From contig NC_015856.1 of the NCBI RefSeq assembly GCF_000221045.1, positions 2,176,687 to 2,240,686 of the forward strand: a stretch of 64,000 nucleotides of DNA. Reading direction: 5' to 3'. Below the pieces are notes generated by a model. It had not been told where the DNA came from. It made no database searches and saw only the letters and a list, made by a program, of their open reading frames with translations. Both the position numbers and the translations under genes were made by a program. Origin of the DNA: Collimonas fungivorans Ter331. GTDB lineage: Bacteria; Pseudomonadota; Gammaproteobacteria; Burkholderiales; Burkholderiaceae_D. Shown here piece after piece: positions 24,747-34,357 of the stretch; position 1 is the first letter of the stretch; every line of letters starts with the position of its first letter.

Positions 24747-25769
24747 TCAGGTTGGTCGTATTCCCTTGCGATATTCCGTGGGTGAAGTCCACATGTGCTT
24801 GCGGAACAGCTTGGCGACATGCTCGCCGCTGAACAGGCCGCAGCGCCGCGCTATCTTGTCTACCGGCAGGTCGGTCTCGGTCAGTTGCTGGCGCACCGCT
24901 TCCAGGCGCAGGTTGAGCAGGAAGTCATGCGGCGTCTGGCCGGTTTCGCGCTTGAACTGCCGCACGAAATTGCGCTCGCTCATGGAAACGAAATTGGCGG
25001 CGTCGACCACGCTGATGGAATCGGCCAGGTGTTCGACAAACCATAACGAGGCGCGGTGGATCTTGCTGGTCTTGACCGGATCGCCGGCCGCCGCAGCCTG
25101 GTTGGCCGGCGGGGTGTCGCGGCGGCGCTGGCAGACCACCAGGCTTTGCGCCACGCGCCGTGCAACCGCCGGACCGAGATCGCTTTCCAGCAAGCGCAGC
25201 GCCAGGTCGGTGGCCATGCCGACATCGCAAGAGGTGAAGATGCCGTCGTCTTCGCTGATCTGCGCTTCGCGGTCGATCTTGATCAACGGGAATTCGCGCG
25301 CCAGTTTGTCAAGCAGTGCCCAGTGCGTGGTGGCGCGCCGGTTGTTCAGGAAGCCGGCGGCGCCGATCACGAATACGCCGGTGCAGATGGCCGCGATGCG
25401 GCGCACGCTGCTGCGCATCTGCTGCAGCCAGGCGATCAGGTCGGGATCCCGGTAAGCATCGAAGTTGCCGGTGCCGCTGGCGATGAGCAGGGTATCGAAA
25501 TGGTGCTTGCCGAACGACGCCAGCGACGAGGTCATGATCTGCACCGAGGCCGATGACATGATCATGCCGCCGGCGATGGAGAGAACCGAAACGGCGTAGC
25601 GCGTGGTGCCAGGGAATACCGTGGAAATCAGCTTGTCGCCGATGCCGAAAACATCTGCCGCGCCGACGACGTCAGCCAGTACGACTCCCTCAAAAACGAT
25701 GATCCCTATATGCCTGGTTGAGCTGCTATTGTCTATCACCTCAAGTGTCTTTGCGCACTCGATATCCAT
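24747..25769 (-). CDS. GlxA-family AraC-type regulator (DJ-1/PfpI + AraC HTH)
   Basis: 340 residues with GGGGAGA before the ATG. The N-terminal half is a DJ-1/PfpI-like domain (IGIIVFEGVVLADVVGAADVF ... LLIASGTG ... IAAICTGVFVIGAAGFLNNRRATTHW) with the nucleophile-elbow-like Cys. The C-terminal half has two AraC helix-turn-helix motifs (SISVVDAANFVSMSERNFVRQFKRETG and PVDKIARRCGLFSGEHVAKLFRK). Family members regulate catabolic or stress genes. It is probably co-transcribed with the downstream diguanylate cyclase, tying c-di-GMP output to its own ligand. Confidence 0.9.
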   Translation of the reverse strand: MDIECAKTLEVIDNSSSTRHIGIIVFEGVVLADVVGAADVFGIGDKLISTVFPGTTRYAVSVLSIAGGMIMSSASVQIMTSSLASFGKHHFDTLLIASGTGNFDAYRDPDLIAWLQQMRSSVRRIAAICTGVFVIGAAGFLNNRRATTHWALLDKLAREFPLIKIDREAQISEDDGIFTSCDVGMATDLALRLLESDLGPAVARRVAQSLVVCQRRRDTPPANQAAAAGDPVKTSKIHRASLWFVEHLADSISVVDAANFVSMSERNFVRQFKRETGQTPHDFLLNLRLEAVRQQLTETDLPVDKIARRCGLFSGEHVAKLFRKHMWTSPTEYRKGIRPT

Positions 25770-26063
25770 GTGATTCTCCCCGCTAGCGATTTACCTTTGT
25801 GCATTGCCGGAACGCAATTTTTTATTGGTAAATTACTATTCCCCATTCTGCTACAAAATTAGATTTTGTCCAGAAAATGATTGTTAAATATAGTCATTTG
25901 TGTGGCGCGTTTACACTAGTTTTTTACGGCAACAAAAAATCTTCATACTGAAACCCGTTGTGTCCTTGAATGTTAATTTCTGTCTGGCATTTAATTAAAG
26001 CGCGATGCGTGCCGTATGCGGCTCATCCTGCGCCGCAGCTTTTTTTTATGCGCGATGCTAGCT
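25770..26063. other. 294-bp intergenic region with a + strand terminator-like hairpin
   Basis: The left part (25780-25960) is AT-rich and should carry the GlxA-type gene promoter. On the + strand TGCGGC, nine bases, GCCGCA, GC and eight T (26017-26047) looks like an intrinsic terminator, although no + strand gene precedes it. The 9-mer GCGCGATGC occurs at 26000-26008 and again at 26050-26058, flanking the hairpin. A short + strand transcript is possible but unproven. Confidence 0.4.
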
Positions 26064-26357
26064 TCAATTCGACGAGCTGTAGTGCTCATGCTTGCTTTTC
26101 TTGTCGTCCAGCGCATCTTGCAAACGCGAGTTTTCCAACGTCAGTTCGGCCACGATCTGCTTCAGTTTGGCGTTCTCTTCCTGCAGACATTTCAAGTCGT
26201 GCGGATAAGCTTGCAGGCCGCCGTACTGTTTCTTCCAGTTGAGGAAGGTGCGTTCGGTGATGCCGGCTTGCCGGATCACGTCGACCAAAGGCATGCCGAG
26301 CTCTTCCTGCTTGAGCGCGGCGGCAATCTGGTCGGTTGAGAACGGAATACGTTTCAT
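26064..26357 (-). CDS. Lone IS3-type OrfA-like HTH protein
   Basis: 97 residues: MKRIPFSTDQIAAALKQEE... DVIRQAGITERTFLNWKKQYGGL is the helix-turn-helix of IS3-family transposase OrfA. It is followed by the usual leucine-zipper-like coil (CLQEENAKLKQIVAELTLENSRLQDAL). There is no OrfB catalytic (DDE) gene next to it, and I see no inverted repeats or target duplication. A strong GAGGGGG ribosome binding site and a 21-bp gap place it as the last gene after the Ser-rich gene. It is either a remnant or a domesticated DNA-binding protein. Confidence 0.75.
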   Translation of the reverse strand: MKRIPFSTDQIAAALKQEELGMPLVDVIRQAGITERTFLNWKKQYGGLQAYPHDLKCLQEENAKLKQIVAELTLENSRLQDALDDKKSKHEHYSSSN

Positions 26358-26378
26358 GGCATCCCCCTCGCGTCTTTT

Positions 26379-27257
26379 TTAGCGGTCTTTTAACGCCGAC
26401 AGTTCAGGCAGTTTGTCCAAGCCGAGCCGTGCCCGTATTACCGGATCCTTGTACTGGTCGCCGATGGTGTTGATGCTGTTTTGACCGATGACGCCGGTTG
26501 ACGCTGCAGTAGGCGGCACCGGTGCGGCAGGCACGCCGGCTCTTTCCATGCCGGGGCAGGAACGTCCGGTCGATTCGACTGCCTTGCGGTTGGCTTCGCT
26601 TTGGCACAGCAAGGCAAGCGCAACGTCGTTCAGGCCCATGGCGCGGAATTCCCTGGAATCGAGGCGGCGTACGCAAGCCTGGTCGACCATGGTGGTGCCG
26701 CCGGTGGCGCCGAAGCCGGTGAAGGACAGGCCGAACGAGGCCGAGCCCATGCAGGTATCGGACAAGGTGGTGGTCAGCGAAGGCGCCACGATGTTCGGCA
26801 CGGTCTTGACGGTATAAGTGCCGCCGTATTCGACCGTGGCCTTGGTATTGTTGGGGCTGCTGCCGGGTTCGCCTGCCGCTGCGCTGCTGCCGGTGGCGCT
26901 GCTGCCGGTGGCGCTGCTGCCGGTGGCCGACGCCGATTCAGCCGGCAAGGTTACCGATACGTTCACGTTGGAATTGCCGCCCGCGGATGTCGAGCGCGAA
27001 TTGCCGCCGGTCGAGGTCGAGCGCGATGAGCCGCCGCCGATCGCCGTCGAGTTCGAGCCGCTGGTGGAGCCGCTCGATGAATTGCTGTTGGTGCCGATAT
27101 TGTTGTTGCTTGAACCGGCGCCCTGTGAAGTCGAGGTTGATGTCGAACCCGATGTCGAACCTGAATCCGATGTGGAGCCCGAGATGATATCCGCTTGCGC
27201 CAGATTCGCCGCCGAGAGAGCGATCAAGAGCGCCGTTGCTTTAATTGCGCATTTCAT
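26379..27257 (-). CDS. Secreted Ser/Gly/Thr-rich protein of unknown function
   Basis: 292 residues, AGGAG before the ATG. A signal peptide ends at AQA (residue 22). Residues about 25-135 are Ser/Thr/Gly/Asn repeats (including three GSSAT units), probably unfolded. The C-terminal part is folded, with Cys residues in DTCMGSASFG, QACVRRLDSREFRAMG, LLCQSEANRKAV and RSCPG. I do not recognise the family. It sits between another Gly/Ser-rich gene and the OrfA-like gene, all on the minus strand. A surface or extracellular location is inferred. Confidence 0.65.
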   Translation of the reverse strand: MKCAIKATALLIALSAANLAQADIISGSTSDSGSTSGSTSTSTSQGAGSSNNNIGTNSNSSSGSTSGSNSTAIGGGSSRSTSTGGNSRSTSAGGNSNVNVSVTLPAESASATGSSATGSSATGSSAAAGEPGSSPNNTKATVEYGGTYTVKTVPNIVAPSLTTTLSDTCMGSASFGLSFTGFGATGGTTMVDQACVRRLDSREFRAMGLNDVALALLCQSEANRKAVESTGRSCPGMERAGVPAAPVPPTAASTGVIGQNSINTIGDQYKDPVIRARLGLDKLPELSALKDR

Positions 27258-27354
27258 TTTTTTCTCCTAGCGGGGCTACTCGGAACTTGCGTTCCTTTCG
27301 CCCCTTACGAACGGTTGGCCTGGAGCTAAGACTGGATAGTCGTCAGCACTGGTC

Positions 27355-27756
27355 TCAAGGGAAAAAGTGGAAATTCCACATGCTGCTTTGTGTGCCGGCA
27401 CCAGCTGTTGCGCCGGTAGTCGATCCCGAAGTGCCGCCAGCACCCGATGCACCGTTGCCAAAGCCGCCTGCAGCGCTGGTGTTGGTGGATGTCGAGCCGG
27501 TATTCGAAGCTGTGGCGACGCCTGATGGGCCGAACACGGCAGCAGAGTTGGCTCCGCCGACGCTGGTGTTGGTAGTTGTTGCTGCATGGTAGCCGTTGCC
27601 GATGCTGACTGCACCGGAAACGCCGCCGGAAGTCGAGCCGGACGAAGATGTAGCGCCGGCGCTGCCCGACGTTTGACTGCCACCTACGGCACCGGCCATT
27701 GCAGCATAACCACAGAGAACGGAAGCCAAAACTACAAGGGTTGTCTTGCGTAACAT
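27355..27756 (-). CDS. Secreted Gly/Ser-rich low-complexity protein
   Basis: 133 residues from the ATG at 27756, with AAGGAG at ideal spacing. After the signal peptide (to about residue 24, AGA) nearly all residues are Gly, Ser, Thr, Ala or Asn. There is no Cys after the signal, and the C-terminus is aromatic (QSSMWNFHFFP). Such composition with an aromatic tail suggests an extracellular fibre-forming or matrix protein, but nothing in the sequence proves it. It is followed after 97 bp by the Ser-rich gene. Confidence 0.6.
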   Translation of the reverse strand: MLRKTTLVVLASVLCGYAAMAGAVGGSQTSGSAGATSSSGSTSGGVSGAVSIGNGYHAATTTNTSVGGANSAAVFGPSGVATASNTGSTSTNTSAAGGFGNGASGAGGTSGSTTGATAGAGTQSSMWNFHFFP

Positions 27757-28422
27757 TTTGATTCTCCTTAAGGTAGGGGCGTCATTCACCGTGTTGTCTC
27801 GTCTATATACGCCCCGATCAATAGACAAGAATTGCGAAAACTTTTCCTGTTCGGCGCCAGCCGGCGGTGTCTCTTTTCGACAAGCCTGCTTGTGATCAAA
27901 AACTGCGTGAATGGCTTTGATCAACGCGTCGGTGAGAGGTAGTGCTGGTTTGCGTTGATCTGATAATAGGAGTGCAAGTCGAAGTGTTTATGACAAAACC
28001 TTGTCAGCTTCGGACAGCGAAGATGGCCGATATGGCTATTGTTTTTCCGTGCTGCATCATGTGAGCGCTAACAAGAAATGCTAAAAAAATCAGCCCATTC
28101 ACAGGTACGGCAAAGGTCTCTGGCCGATTAGTGGCGTACGGAAAATAAAGCGCCGATGCGTGATGTCCGTTTTTGACAAGACTGAAAATATCTTGTCGTT
28201 GCGCGGCGCCTCGATCGGCGATGGTGAGTCTCTGGTCGCGGCCGGAGCTTTTGGGCGGGCAGGATTGCGCATCGATTTCATGCGCATTTTTTTTGAAATT
28301 TTCCGCTCGCGCAGCGAGAAGTTTTTACGTGAGCGCCTTTAATCGGATATATTGCCGCATGTTAATTTGTGTGCGGGAACCTGCGTTGTCCCTGCCGCCT
28401 AATCCAATTCGAAGAATCCATC
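27757..28422. other. 666-bp region without a supported gene
   Basis: Short frames at 28099-28287 (minus) and 28160-28342 and 28173-28436 (plus) overlap one another. None has a convincing ribosome binding site or family content. The sequence is relatively AT-rich and should hold promoters for the divergent Gly/Ser-rich gene and the EamA gene. I see no repeats or stable long hairpins. Confidence 0.5.
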
Positions 28423-29307
28423 ATGAACATCGCTGAATTGTTTTTGCTCGCCGCCATCTGGGGTGCGTCGTTTCTTTTCATGCGCGTCGGCACGCCGGAA
28501 TTCGGTCCGGTGCCGCTGATATTCCTGCGGGTGGGCATCGCCGCGCTGGTATTGCTGCCGGTGCTGCGTTCGGCCGCCGCGCGCAGCCACTTGCGCAGCA
28601 AGGCCTGGCCGATGCTGGTGGTCGGCGTCACCAATTCAGCCATACCGTTTTCACTGTTTGCGTATTCCACCTTGTATGTCAATGCCGGTTTCGACGCCGT
28701 GCTGAACGCTACCGTGCCGCTCTGGACCGGTCTGATTGCATTCGTATGGCTGAAGGCGCCGATGAGCCGGGCACAGGTGATCGGCATGCTGGTGGGCATG
28801 GCGGGCGTGGTGGTCCTGGTGTGGGACAAGATAGGCGAAGGCCAGGCCGGCGTCTGGCTGGCGACGGCGGCGGTCCTGCTGGCCACCTTGTGCTACGGTT
28901 TCGCCATCAATTATTCGAAAACCCGCCTGGTTGGCGTGCCGCCTTTTGTGGTTGCCGGCGGCAGCCAGCTGGCGGCGACCCTGGTGTTGCTGCCGCTGGC
29001 GTTCTGGTATTGGCCTACTGCAACGGTTTCCGCCACGGCCTGGTATGCGGTGCTGGCGCTGGGAGTGGTCTGCACCGGGCTGGCCTATGCGATTTTCTAT
29101 CGTTTGCTGGATCGCGTCGGTTCCGCCTACGCCGCCTCGGTAACCTTCCTGATCCCGATATTCGGCGTGATCTGGGGCGCCATTTTCCTCAAGGAAGAGG
29201 TGACGCCCGGCATGGTGCTGGGCTGCGTGATCATTCTGCTGGGCACGGCCCTGGCGACCGGCAAGCTCAATTTGTCGGTTTTTTTGCGCGACAAAACGGC
29301 TAAATAA
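28423..29307 (+). CDS. EamA-family (DMT superfamily) transporter
   Basis: 294 residues from the ATG at 28423. Ten hydrophobic segments are arranged as two EamA repeats: IAELFLLAAIWGASFLFMRVG... in the first half and WLATAAVLLATLCYGFAINYSK... in the second. The conserved PVxFLxPIFGVxWG-type segment (ASVTFLIPIFGVIWGAIFLKEEV) lies near the C-terminus. Members export amino acids or other metabolites across the inner membrane; the substrate is unknown. Confidence 0.88.
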   Translation: MNIAELFLLAAIWGASFLFMRVGTPEFGPVPLIFLRVGIAALVLLPVLRSAAARSHLRSKAWPMLVVGVTNSAIPFSLFAYSTLYVNAGFDAVLNATVPLWTGLIAFVWLKAPMSRAQVIGMLVGMAGVVVLVWDKIGEGQAGVWLATAAVLLATLCYGFAINYSKTRLVGVPPFVVAGGSQLAATLVLLPLAFWYWPTATVSATAWYAVLALGVVCTGLAYAIFYRLLDRVGSAYAASVTFLIPIFGVIWGAIFLKEEVTPGMVLGCVIILLGTALATGKLNLSVFLRDKTAK

Positions 29308-29519
29308 GCCGCCAGATAAGCAGCTAAACAGGCGACCGGATGGGCCGCTGAATGATTTTGCTCGGCGGCGGCGGGAACGGGCCTTGCCAGTGAATATATG
29401 CAACACCACAGGCCGAGTATGTGGTTTTCGGGGCGTACAAGCGTATTGGTGGCCTGCTTCTATGGCATAATCAAGAGCTAAATTCACTGTTTAGCGCAGC
29501 CTCGAAGCTGCCCCGGATC

Positions 29520-30920
29520 ATGCTTAAAACGCTCTACGATAAACTTTGGGAATCCCACGTCGTCCATACCGAACAGGACGGCACGGCGATTCTGTATATT
29601 GATCGACATCTTTTGCATGAGGTCACCAGCCCTCAGGCTTTCGAAGGGCTGAAGCTGGCCGGCCGCAAGCCATGGCGGCAGGCCGCCAACCTGATGGTGG
29701 CCGACCACAACGTGCCGACCACCGGCCGCGCCAACGGCATCGCCGATCCGATTTCGCGCCTGCAGGTGGAAACCCTGGACGCCAACGCCAAGAGCTACGA
29801 CCTGACCTATTTCGGCATGAACGACCACCGCCAGGGCATCGTCCACGTGATCGGCCCTGAGCAGGGCGCGACCCTGCCTGGCATGACCGTGGTCTGCGGC
29901 GATTCGCATACCTCGACCCACGGCGCTTTCGGCTGCCTGGCGCACGGCATTGGCACCTCCGAAGTGGAGCATGTGCTGGCTACGCAAACCTTGCTGACCA
30001 AAAAATCGAAATCGATGCTGGTCCAGGTCGACGGCGCGATACCTGCCGGCGTCACCGCCAAGGACATCGTGCTGGCCGTGATCGGCCGCATCGGCACCGC
30101 CGGCGGCACCGGTTATGCGATCGAATTCGCCGGTTCGGCGATCCGCGCGTTGTCGATGGAAGGCCGCATGACAGTCTGCAACATGGCGATCGAAGCGGGC
30201 GCGCGCGCCGGCATGATCGCCGTCGACGACACTACGCTCAACTACGTCAAGGGCCGGCCGTTCTCGCCGGCCGGGCCGCATTGGGAACGCGCCGTGACCT
30301 ACTGGCGCACCCTGCATTCCGACCAGGGCGCCAAATTCGACATGGTGGTGACCCTGGGCGCGGCCGAGATCAAGCCGCAGGTTACCTGGGGCACTTCCCC
30401 CGAGATGGTGGTGGCCGTGGATGGCCGCGTGCCTGATCCGGACAAGGAAAAAGACGCCACCAAGCGCGACGGCATGGAAAAGGCGCTGGCTTACATGGCG
30501 CTGAAACCGAACACCGCGATTGAAGACATCCGTATCGACAAGGTATTCATCGGCTCTTGCACCAATTCGCGGATCGAAGATCTGCGCGCGGCGGCGGCAG
30601 TGGTGCGCGGCAAGTTCCGTGCTTCCAACGTCAAGCTGGCGATGGTGGTGCCGGGTTCCGGGCTGGTCAAGGAACAGGCCGAGCGCGAAGGCCTGGACAA
30701 GATTTTCAAGGACGCCGGTTTCGAATGGCGCGAACCGGGCTGCTCGATGTGCCTGGCGATGAACGCCGACCGGCTGGAGCCGGGCGAACGTTGCGCGTCC
30801 ACTTCGAACCGCAATTTCGAAGGCCGGCAGGGCGCGGGCGGACGCACCCACCTGGTCAGCCCGGCGATGGCCGCCGCCGCCGGCATCGCGGGCCATTTCG
30901 TGGATATTCGTTCCTTATAA
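29520..30920 (+). CDS. leuC: 3-isopropylmalate dehydratase large subunit
   Basis: 466 residues from the ATG at 29520, the usual LeuC length. Aconitase-type motifs are clear: [26 protein letters not shown] and [10 protein letters not shown], the last two carrying the three Cys of the 4Fe-4S cluster. With LeuD it isomerises 2-isopropylmalate to 3-isopropylmalate in leucine synthesis. The frame extends upstream to 29421, but family alignment supports [16 protein letters not shown] small hairpin (GCAGC/GCTGC, 29496-29511) lies just before the start. It heads the leuC-leuD-leuB series. Confidence 0.97.
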   Translation: MLKTLYDKLWESHVVHTEQDGTAILYIDRHLLHEVTSPQAFEGLKLAGRKPWRQAANLMVADHNVPTTGRANGIADPISRLQVETLDANAKSYDLTYFGMNDHRQGIVHVIGPEQGATLPGMTVVCGDSHTSTHGAFGCLAHGIGTSEVEHVLATQTLLTKKSKSMLVQVDGAIPAGVTAKDIVLAVIGRIGTAGGTGYAIEFAGSAIRALSMEGRMTVCNMAIEAGARAGMIAVDDTTLNYVKGRPFSPAGPHWERAVTYWRTLHSDQGAKFDMVVTLGAAEIKPQVTWGTSPEMVVAVDGRVPDPDKEKDATKRDGMEKALAYMALKPNTAIEDIRIDKVFIGSCTNSRIEDLRAAAAVVRGKFRASNVKLAMVVPGSGLVKEQAEREGLDKIFKDAGFEWREPGCSMCLAMNADRLEPGERCASTSNRNFEGRQGAGGRTHLVSPAMAAAAGIAGHFVDIRSL

Positions 30921-30940
30921 ATTATTACCGAAGGATAAAG

Positions 30941-31063
30941 ATGAAGAAAATAGTCACCCTGTGCGTTTTGCTGGCTAGCGCTTATGCGCTCAGCGCCTGC
31001 AATACTTTCCACGGCTTTGGCAAGGACGTGGAACACGTCGGCGAGAAAATTCAAGGCAAGTGA
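30941..31063 (+). CDS. Entericidin A/B-like small lipoprotein
   Basis: 40 residues: MKKIVTLCVLLASAYALSAC then NTFHGFGKDVEHVGEKIQGK. The LSAC lipobox and the CNTxxGxGKDVxxxGxxI pattern identify the entericidin family, short outer-membrane lipoproteins linked to stress and lysis control in enterobacteria. AAGGA precedes the ATG. Its place between leuC and leuD recurs in related genomes, so it is probably co-transcribed with the leucine genes. Confidence 0.88.
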   Translation: MKKIVTLCVLLASAYALSACNTFHGFGKDVEHVGEKIQGK

Positions 31064-31125
31064 CCGGCTCGCCGAGGCGAGCAGTGGATTGGAATAATGC
31101 GTGAAATGATGCGTGGAATAATGTG

Positions 31126-31773
31126 ATGAATAAATTTACTGTAGTGGATGGCTTGGTGGCGCCGCTGGACCGCGCCAATGTGGATACCGATGCGATTATC
31201 CCGAAGCAGTTCCTGAAGTCTATCCAGCGGACCGGCTTCGGCCCGAACCTGTTTGACGAATGGCGTTACCTGGACCATGGCGAGCCCGGCATGGACAATT
31301 CGCGCCGTCCGCTGAACCCGGATTTCGTGCTGAACCAGCAGCGCTACCAGGGCGCTTCGATCCTGCTGACCCGCAAGAATTTCGGCTGCGGCTCGTCGCG
31401 CGAACACGCGCCGTGGGCGCTGGACCAGTACGGTTTCCGTGCGGTCATCGCGCCCAGCTTTGCCGATATCTTCTTCAATAACTGCTTCAAGAACGGCTTG
31501 CTGCCGCTGGTGCTGCCTGAAGCGCAGATCGACCGCCTGTTCGATGAAGTCAAGGCGTTCCCGGGTTACCGCCTGCAGATCGACCTCGATAAGCAGCTGG
31601 TCAGCACCGCCAACGGCAACGTCGCGTTCCCGTTCGAAGTAGGCGAATTCCGCAAATACTGCCTGCTGAACGGGCTCGACGACATCGGCCTGACTTTGCG
31701 CCAGTCAGACAAGATCCGCGATTTTGAAGAGCGCCATCTGTTTGCCCAGCCTTGGCTGAGCAACACCATTTAA
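31126..31773 (+). CDS. leuD: 3-isopropylmalate dehydratase small subunit
   Basis: 215 residues from the ATG at 31126. The swivel-domain motifs [13 protein letters not shown] and [15 protein letters not shown] are intact. It forms the heterodimer with LeuC. A GTG directly before the ATG extends the frame by one codon and is unlikely to be used. The upstream 40 bases contain a partial duplication (GGAATAATG twice). It is followed 47 bp later by leuB. Confidence 0.97.
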   Translation: MNKFTVVDGLVAPLDRANVDTDAIIPKQFLKSIQRTGFGPNLFDEWRYLDHGEPGMDNSRRPLNPDFVLNQQRYQGASILLTRKNFGCGSSREHAPWALDQYGFRAVIAPSFADIFFNNCFKNGLLPLVLPEAQIDRLFDEVKAFPGYRLQIDLDKQLVSTANGNVAFPFEVGEFRKYCLLNGLDDIGLTLRQSDKIRDFEERHLFAQPWLSNTI

Positions 31774-31820
31774 GCGGCTTGCCTGTAACTGACTTTTTGA
31801 ATTATTCAATCCAGGAAAAA

Positions 31821-32891
31821 ATGAAAATAGCAATTCTGCCAGGTGATGGCATCGGTCCGGAAATCGTTGAGCAAGCGGTCAATGTGCTGCAGGCGCTGGG
31901 CGAAAAATTTGAACTGGAAACGGCGCCGGTAGGCGGCGCCGGTTACGCCGCGCACGGCCATCCGCTGCCGGACGGCACCTTGAAGCTGGCGAAGGAAGCC
32001 GACGCCGTGCTGTTCGGCGCGGTCGGCGATTACCAGTACGACAGCCTGGAACGTTCGCTGCGCCCGGAACAGGCGATCCTCGGCCTGCGCAAGAACCTCG
32101 GCCTGTTCGCCAACCTGCGTCCGGCGATCCTGTACCCGGAACTGGCCGGCGCTTCGACGCTGAAGCCGGAAGTGGTGTCCGGGCTGGATATCCTGATCAT
32201 CCGCGAACTCACCGGCGATATCTACTTCGGCCAGCCGCGCGGCGTGCGTACCGCGCCGGACGGCGCTTTCAAGGGCGAGCGCGAAGGTTTCGACACCATG
32301 CGCTACGCTGAATCGGAAATCCGCCGCATCGCCCACGTCGCGTTCCAGGCCGCGCAAAAGCGCGACAAGCGCCTGACCAGCGTCGACAAGGCCAATGTGC
32401 TGGAGACTTTCCAGTTCTGGAAGGATATCGTGACCGAGGTGCACAAGGATTATCCGGATGTCGCGCTGGAGCACATGTATGTCGACAACGCCGCGATGCA
32501 GCTGGTGCGCGCGCCGAAAAAATTCGACGTGATCGTCACCGGCAACATGTTCGGCGACATCCTGTCCGACGCCGCCGCCATGCTGACCGGTTCGATCGGC
32601 ATGCTGCCGTCGGCTTCGCTGGACGCCAACAACAAGGGCCTGTACGAACCGTCGCACGGTTCGGCGCCGGACATCGCCGGCAAGGGCATCGCCAATCCGC
32701 TGGCGACCATCCTGTCGGCCGCCATGATGCTGCGCTTCTCGCTGGACAAGGCGGAGCAGGCGGAGCGTATCGAAAATGCGGTCAAGCAGGTGCTGGCGCA
32801 AGGTTTGCGCACCGCCGATATCTACGAAGCGGGCACCACCAAGGTCGGCACCAAGGAAATGGGCGCAGCGGTAGTGAAGGCATTGGGCTAA
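31821..32891 (+). CDS. leuB: 3-isopropylmalate dehydrogenase
   Basis: 356 residues from the ATG at 31821 (AGGAAAAA upstream). Decarboxylating dehydrogenase motifs are present: [44 protein letters not shown] and the NAD site [14 protein letters not shown]. It oxidises 3-isopropylmalate to 2-oxoisocaproate with NAD and Mg2+ in the cytosol. It completes the leucine block; leuA is not in the window. Confidence 0.97.
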   Translation: MKIAILPGDGIGPEIVEQAVNVLQALGEKFELETAPVGGAGYAAHGHPLPDGTLKLAKEADAVLFGAVGDYQYDSLERSLRPEQAILGLRKNLGLFANLRPAILYPELAGASTLKPEVVSGLDILIIRELTGDIYFGQPRGVRTAPDGAFKGEREGFDTMRYAESEIRRIAHVAFQAAQKRDKRLTSVDKANVLETFQFWKDIVTEVHKDYPDVALEHMYVDNAAMQLVRAPKKFDVIVTGNMFGDILSDAAAMLTGSIGMLPSASLDANNKGLYEPSHGSAPDIAGKGIANPLATILSAAMMLRFSLDKAEQAERIENAVKQVLAQGLRTADIYEAGTTKVGTKEMGAAVVKALG

Positions 32892-32959
32892 AAGAATTAG
32901 GCAGATGGGTCTGCCGTAATATGGAGTGCGGGGCTTTTCCCGTTCATTGTTAGGGAATC

Positions 32960-34096
32960 ATGATGAAACTGGTTGGTTTGGTCGGTTGGCGTGGCATGGT
33001 GGGTTCGGTCTTGTTGCAGCGTATGCAGGAAGAGGGCGATTTCGCCCATATCGAACCGGTATTCTTTTCAACTTCAAATGCCGGCGGCAAAGCCCCGGCG
33101 CTGGCGAAAAACGAAACAACGTTAAAAGACGCCACCGATATTGAAGCCTTGAAAAAATGCGACATCATTATTACCTGCCAGGGCGGCGACTACACCAGCG
33201 AGATTTTCCCGCAGCTGCGCGCCGCCGGCTGGAACGGCTACTGGATCGACGCCGCGTCGACCCTGCGCATGAAGGATGACGCCATCATCGTGCTGGATCC
33301 GGTCAACCTGGATGTCATCAAGGACGGCTTGCAGCGTGGCGTCAAGAACTACATCGGCGGCAACTGCACGGTCTCCTGCATGATGATGGGCCTGGGCGGC
33401 CTGTTCCAGCAAGACCTGATCGAGTGGATGACCTCCATGACTTACCAGGCAGCCTCGGGCGGCGGCGCGCAGCACATGCGCGAACTGCTGACCCAGTTCG
33501 GTTCCATCAACGCCGAAGTCAAGGCGCTGCTGGACGATCCGAAAGCGGCGATCCTGGAAATCGACCGCAAGGTGCTGGGCAAGCAGCATGCCATGTCGGC
33601 CGACGAGACCAAACAGTTCGGCGTGCCGCTGGGCGGCAACCTGATTCCCTGGATCGACAAGGACCTGGGTGAAGGCTTGTCAAAAGAAGAATGGAAAGCC
33701 GGCGCCGAGACCAACAAGATCCTCGGCCGCGGCGAGGGTTTCAGCAATGGCGGCAAGGTCATCCCGGTGGATGGCCTGTGCATCCGCATCGGCGCCATGC
33801 GCTGCCATTCGCAGGCCCTGACCATCAAATTGAAAAAAGATGTGCCGCTGGACGAAATCAATGACATCATCGCCGATAATAACCAGTGGGTGAAAGTGGT
33901 GCCTAATGACAAAGAGTCATCAATGCGCGACCTGACCCCGGCGGCGGTGACCGGCGGCCTGACAATTCCTGTCGGTCGTTTGCGCAAACTGCAGATGGGT
34001 GGCGATTATTTGTCAGCCTTTACCGTAGGCGACCAATTATTGTGGGGTGCGGCAGAACCGTTGCGCCGCATGCTGCGGATTGTGCTGGATACCTGA
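32960..34096 (+). CDS. asd: Aspartate-semialdehyde dehydrogenase
   Basis: 378 residues. The N-terminal NADP-binding part has [16 protein letters not shown]. The catalytic Cys is in [10 protein letters not shown], and the substrate-binding stretch [14 protein letters not shown] follows. This is the gram-negative type of Asd, which reduces aspartyl phosphate to the semialdehyde for Lys, Met, Thr and diaminopimelate synthesis. It follows leuB by 68 bp, the usual betaproteobacterial order. Confidence 0.97.
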   Translation: MMKLVGLVGWRGMVGSVLLQRMQEEGDFAHIEPVFFSTSNAGGKAPALAKNETTLKDATDIEALKKCDIIITCQGGDYTSEIFPQLRAAGWNGYWIDAASTLRMKDDAIIVLDPVNLDVIKDGLQRGVKNYIGGNCTVSCMMMGLGGLFQQDLIEWMTSMTYQAASGGGAQHMRELLTQFGSINAEVKALLDDPKAAILEIDRKVLGKQHAMSADETKQFGVPLGGNLIPWIDKDLGEGLSKEEWKAGAETNKILGRGEGFSNGGKVIPVDGLCIRIGAMRCHSQALTIKLKKDVPLDEINDIIADNNQWVKVVPNDKESSMRDLTPAAVTGGLTIPVGRLRKLQMGGDYLSAFTVGDQLLWGAAEPLRRMLRIVLDT

Positions 34097-34138
34097 CTTG
34101 TTGCGGTAGTTGTGATATTGTTGCCGACTTGCAATATG

Positions 34139-34176
34139 GCCCGCTAAGTATTTTCTTGAAGAAAGTCTTAGCGGGC
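34139..34176 (+). other. Long hairpin between asd and fimV
   Basis: GCCCGCTAAG and CTTAGCGGGC are perfect 10-bp arms, and the 18-base interior adds another five pairs (TTTCT/AGAAA), giving an almost continuous stem. There is no T run after it, so it is either a rho-aided terminator of asd, an mRNA-stabilising end, or a leader structure for fimV. Confidence 0.65.
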
Positions 34177-34357
34177 TTGGCGTATCTGTTTGTATTTATA
34201 GAATGTTGTTACGCTAGCCAGCAAGAGCTTCATAAATGGGATCGCATTTGCGAAGCGCCAGACTAATGTCAATCTGGATATTGATTTTTAAAAAAACTGG
34301 GTACAGTATTTGCTTTCAGCAAGATTTGTTTCCTTATACGTCAACGGACAGTCCTTC

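Noticed and set aside
26064-26357. Complete insertion sequence
   Set aside because: Only an OrfA-like gene is present; no DDE OrfB, inverted repeats or target duplication are visible.
28160-28436. Small genes in the region upstream of the EamA gene
   Set aside because: Overlapping frames in several registers without ribosome binding sites or recognisable products.
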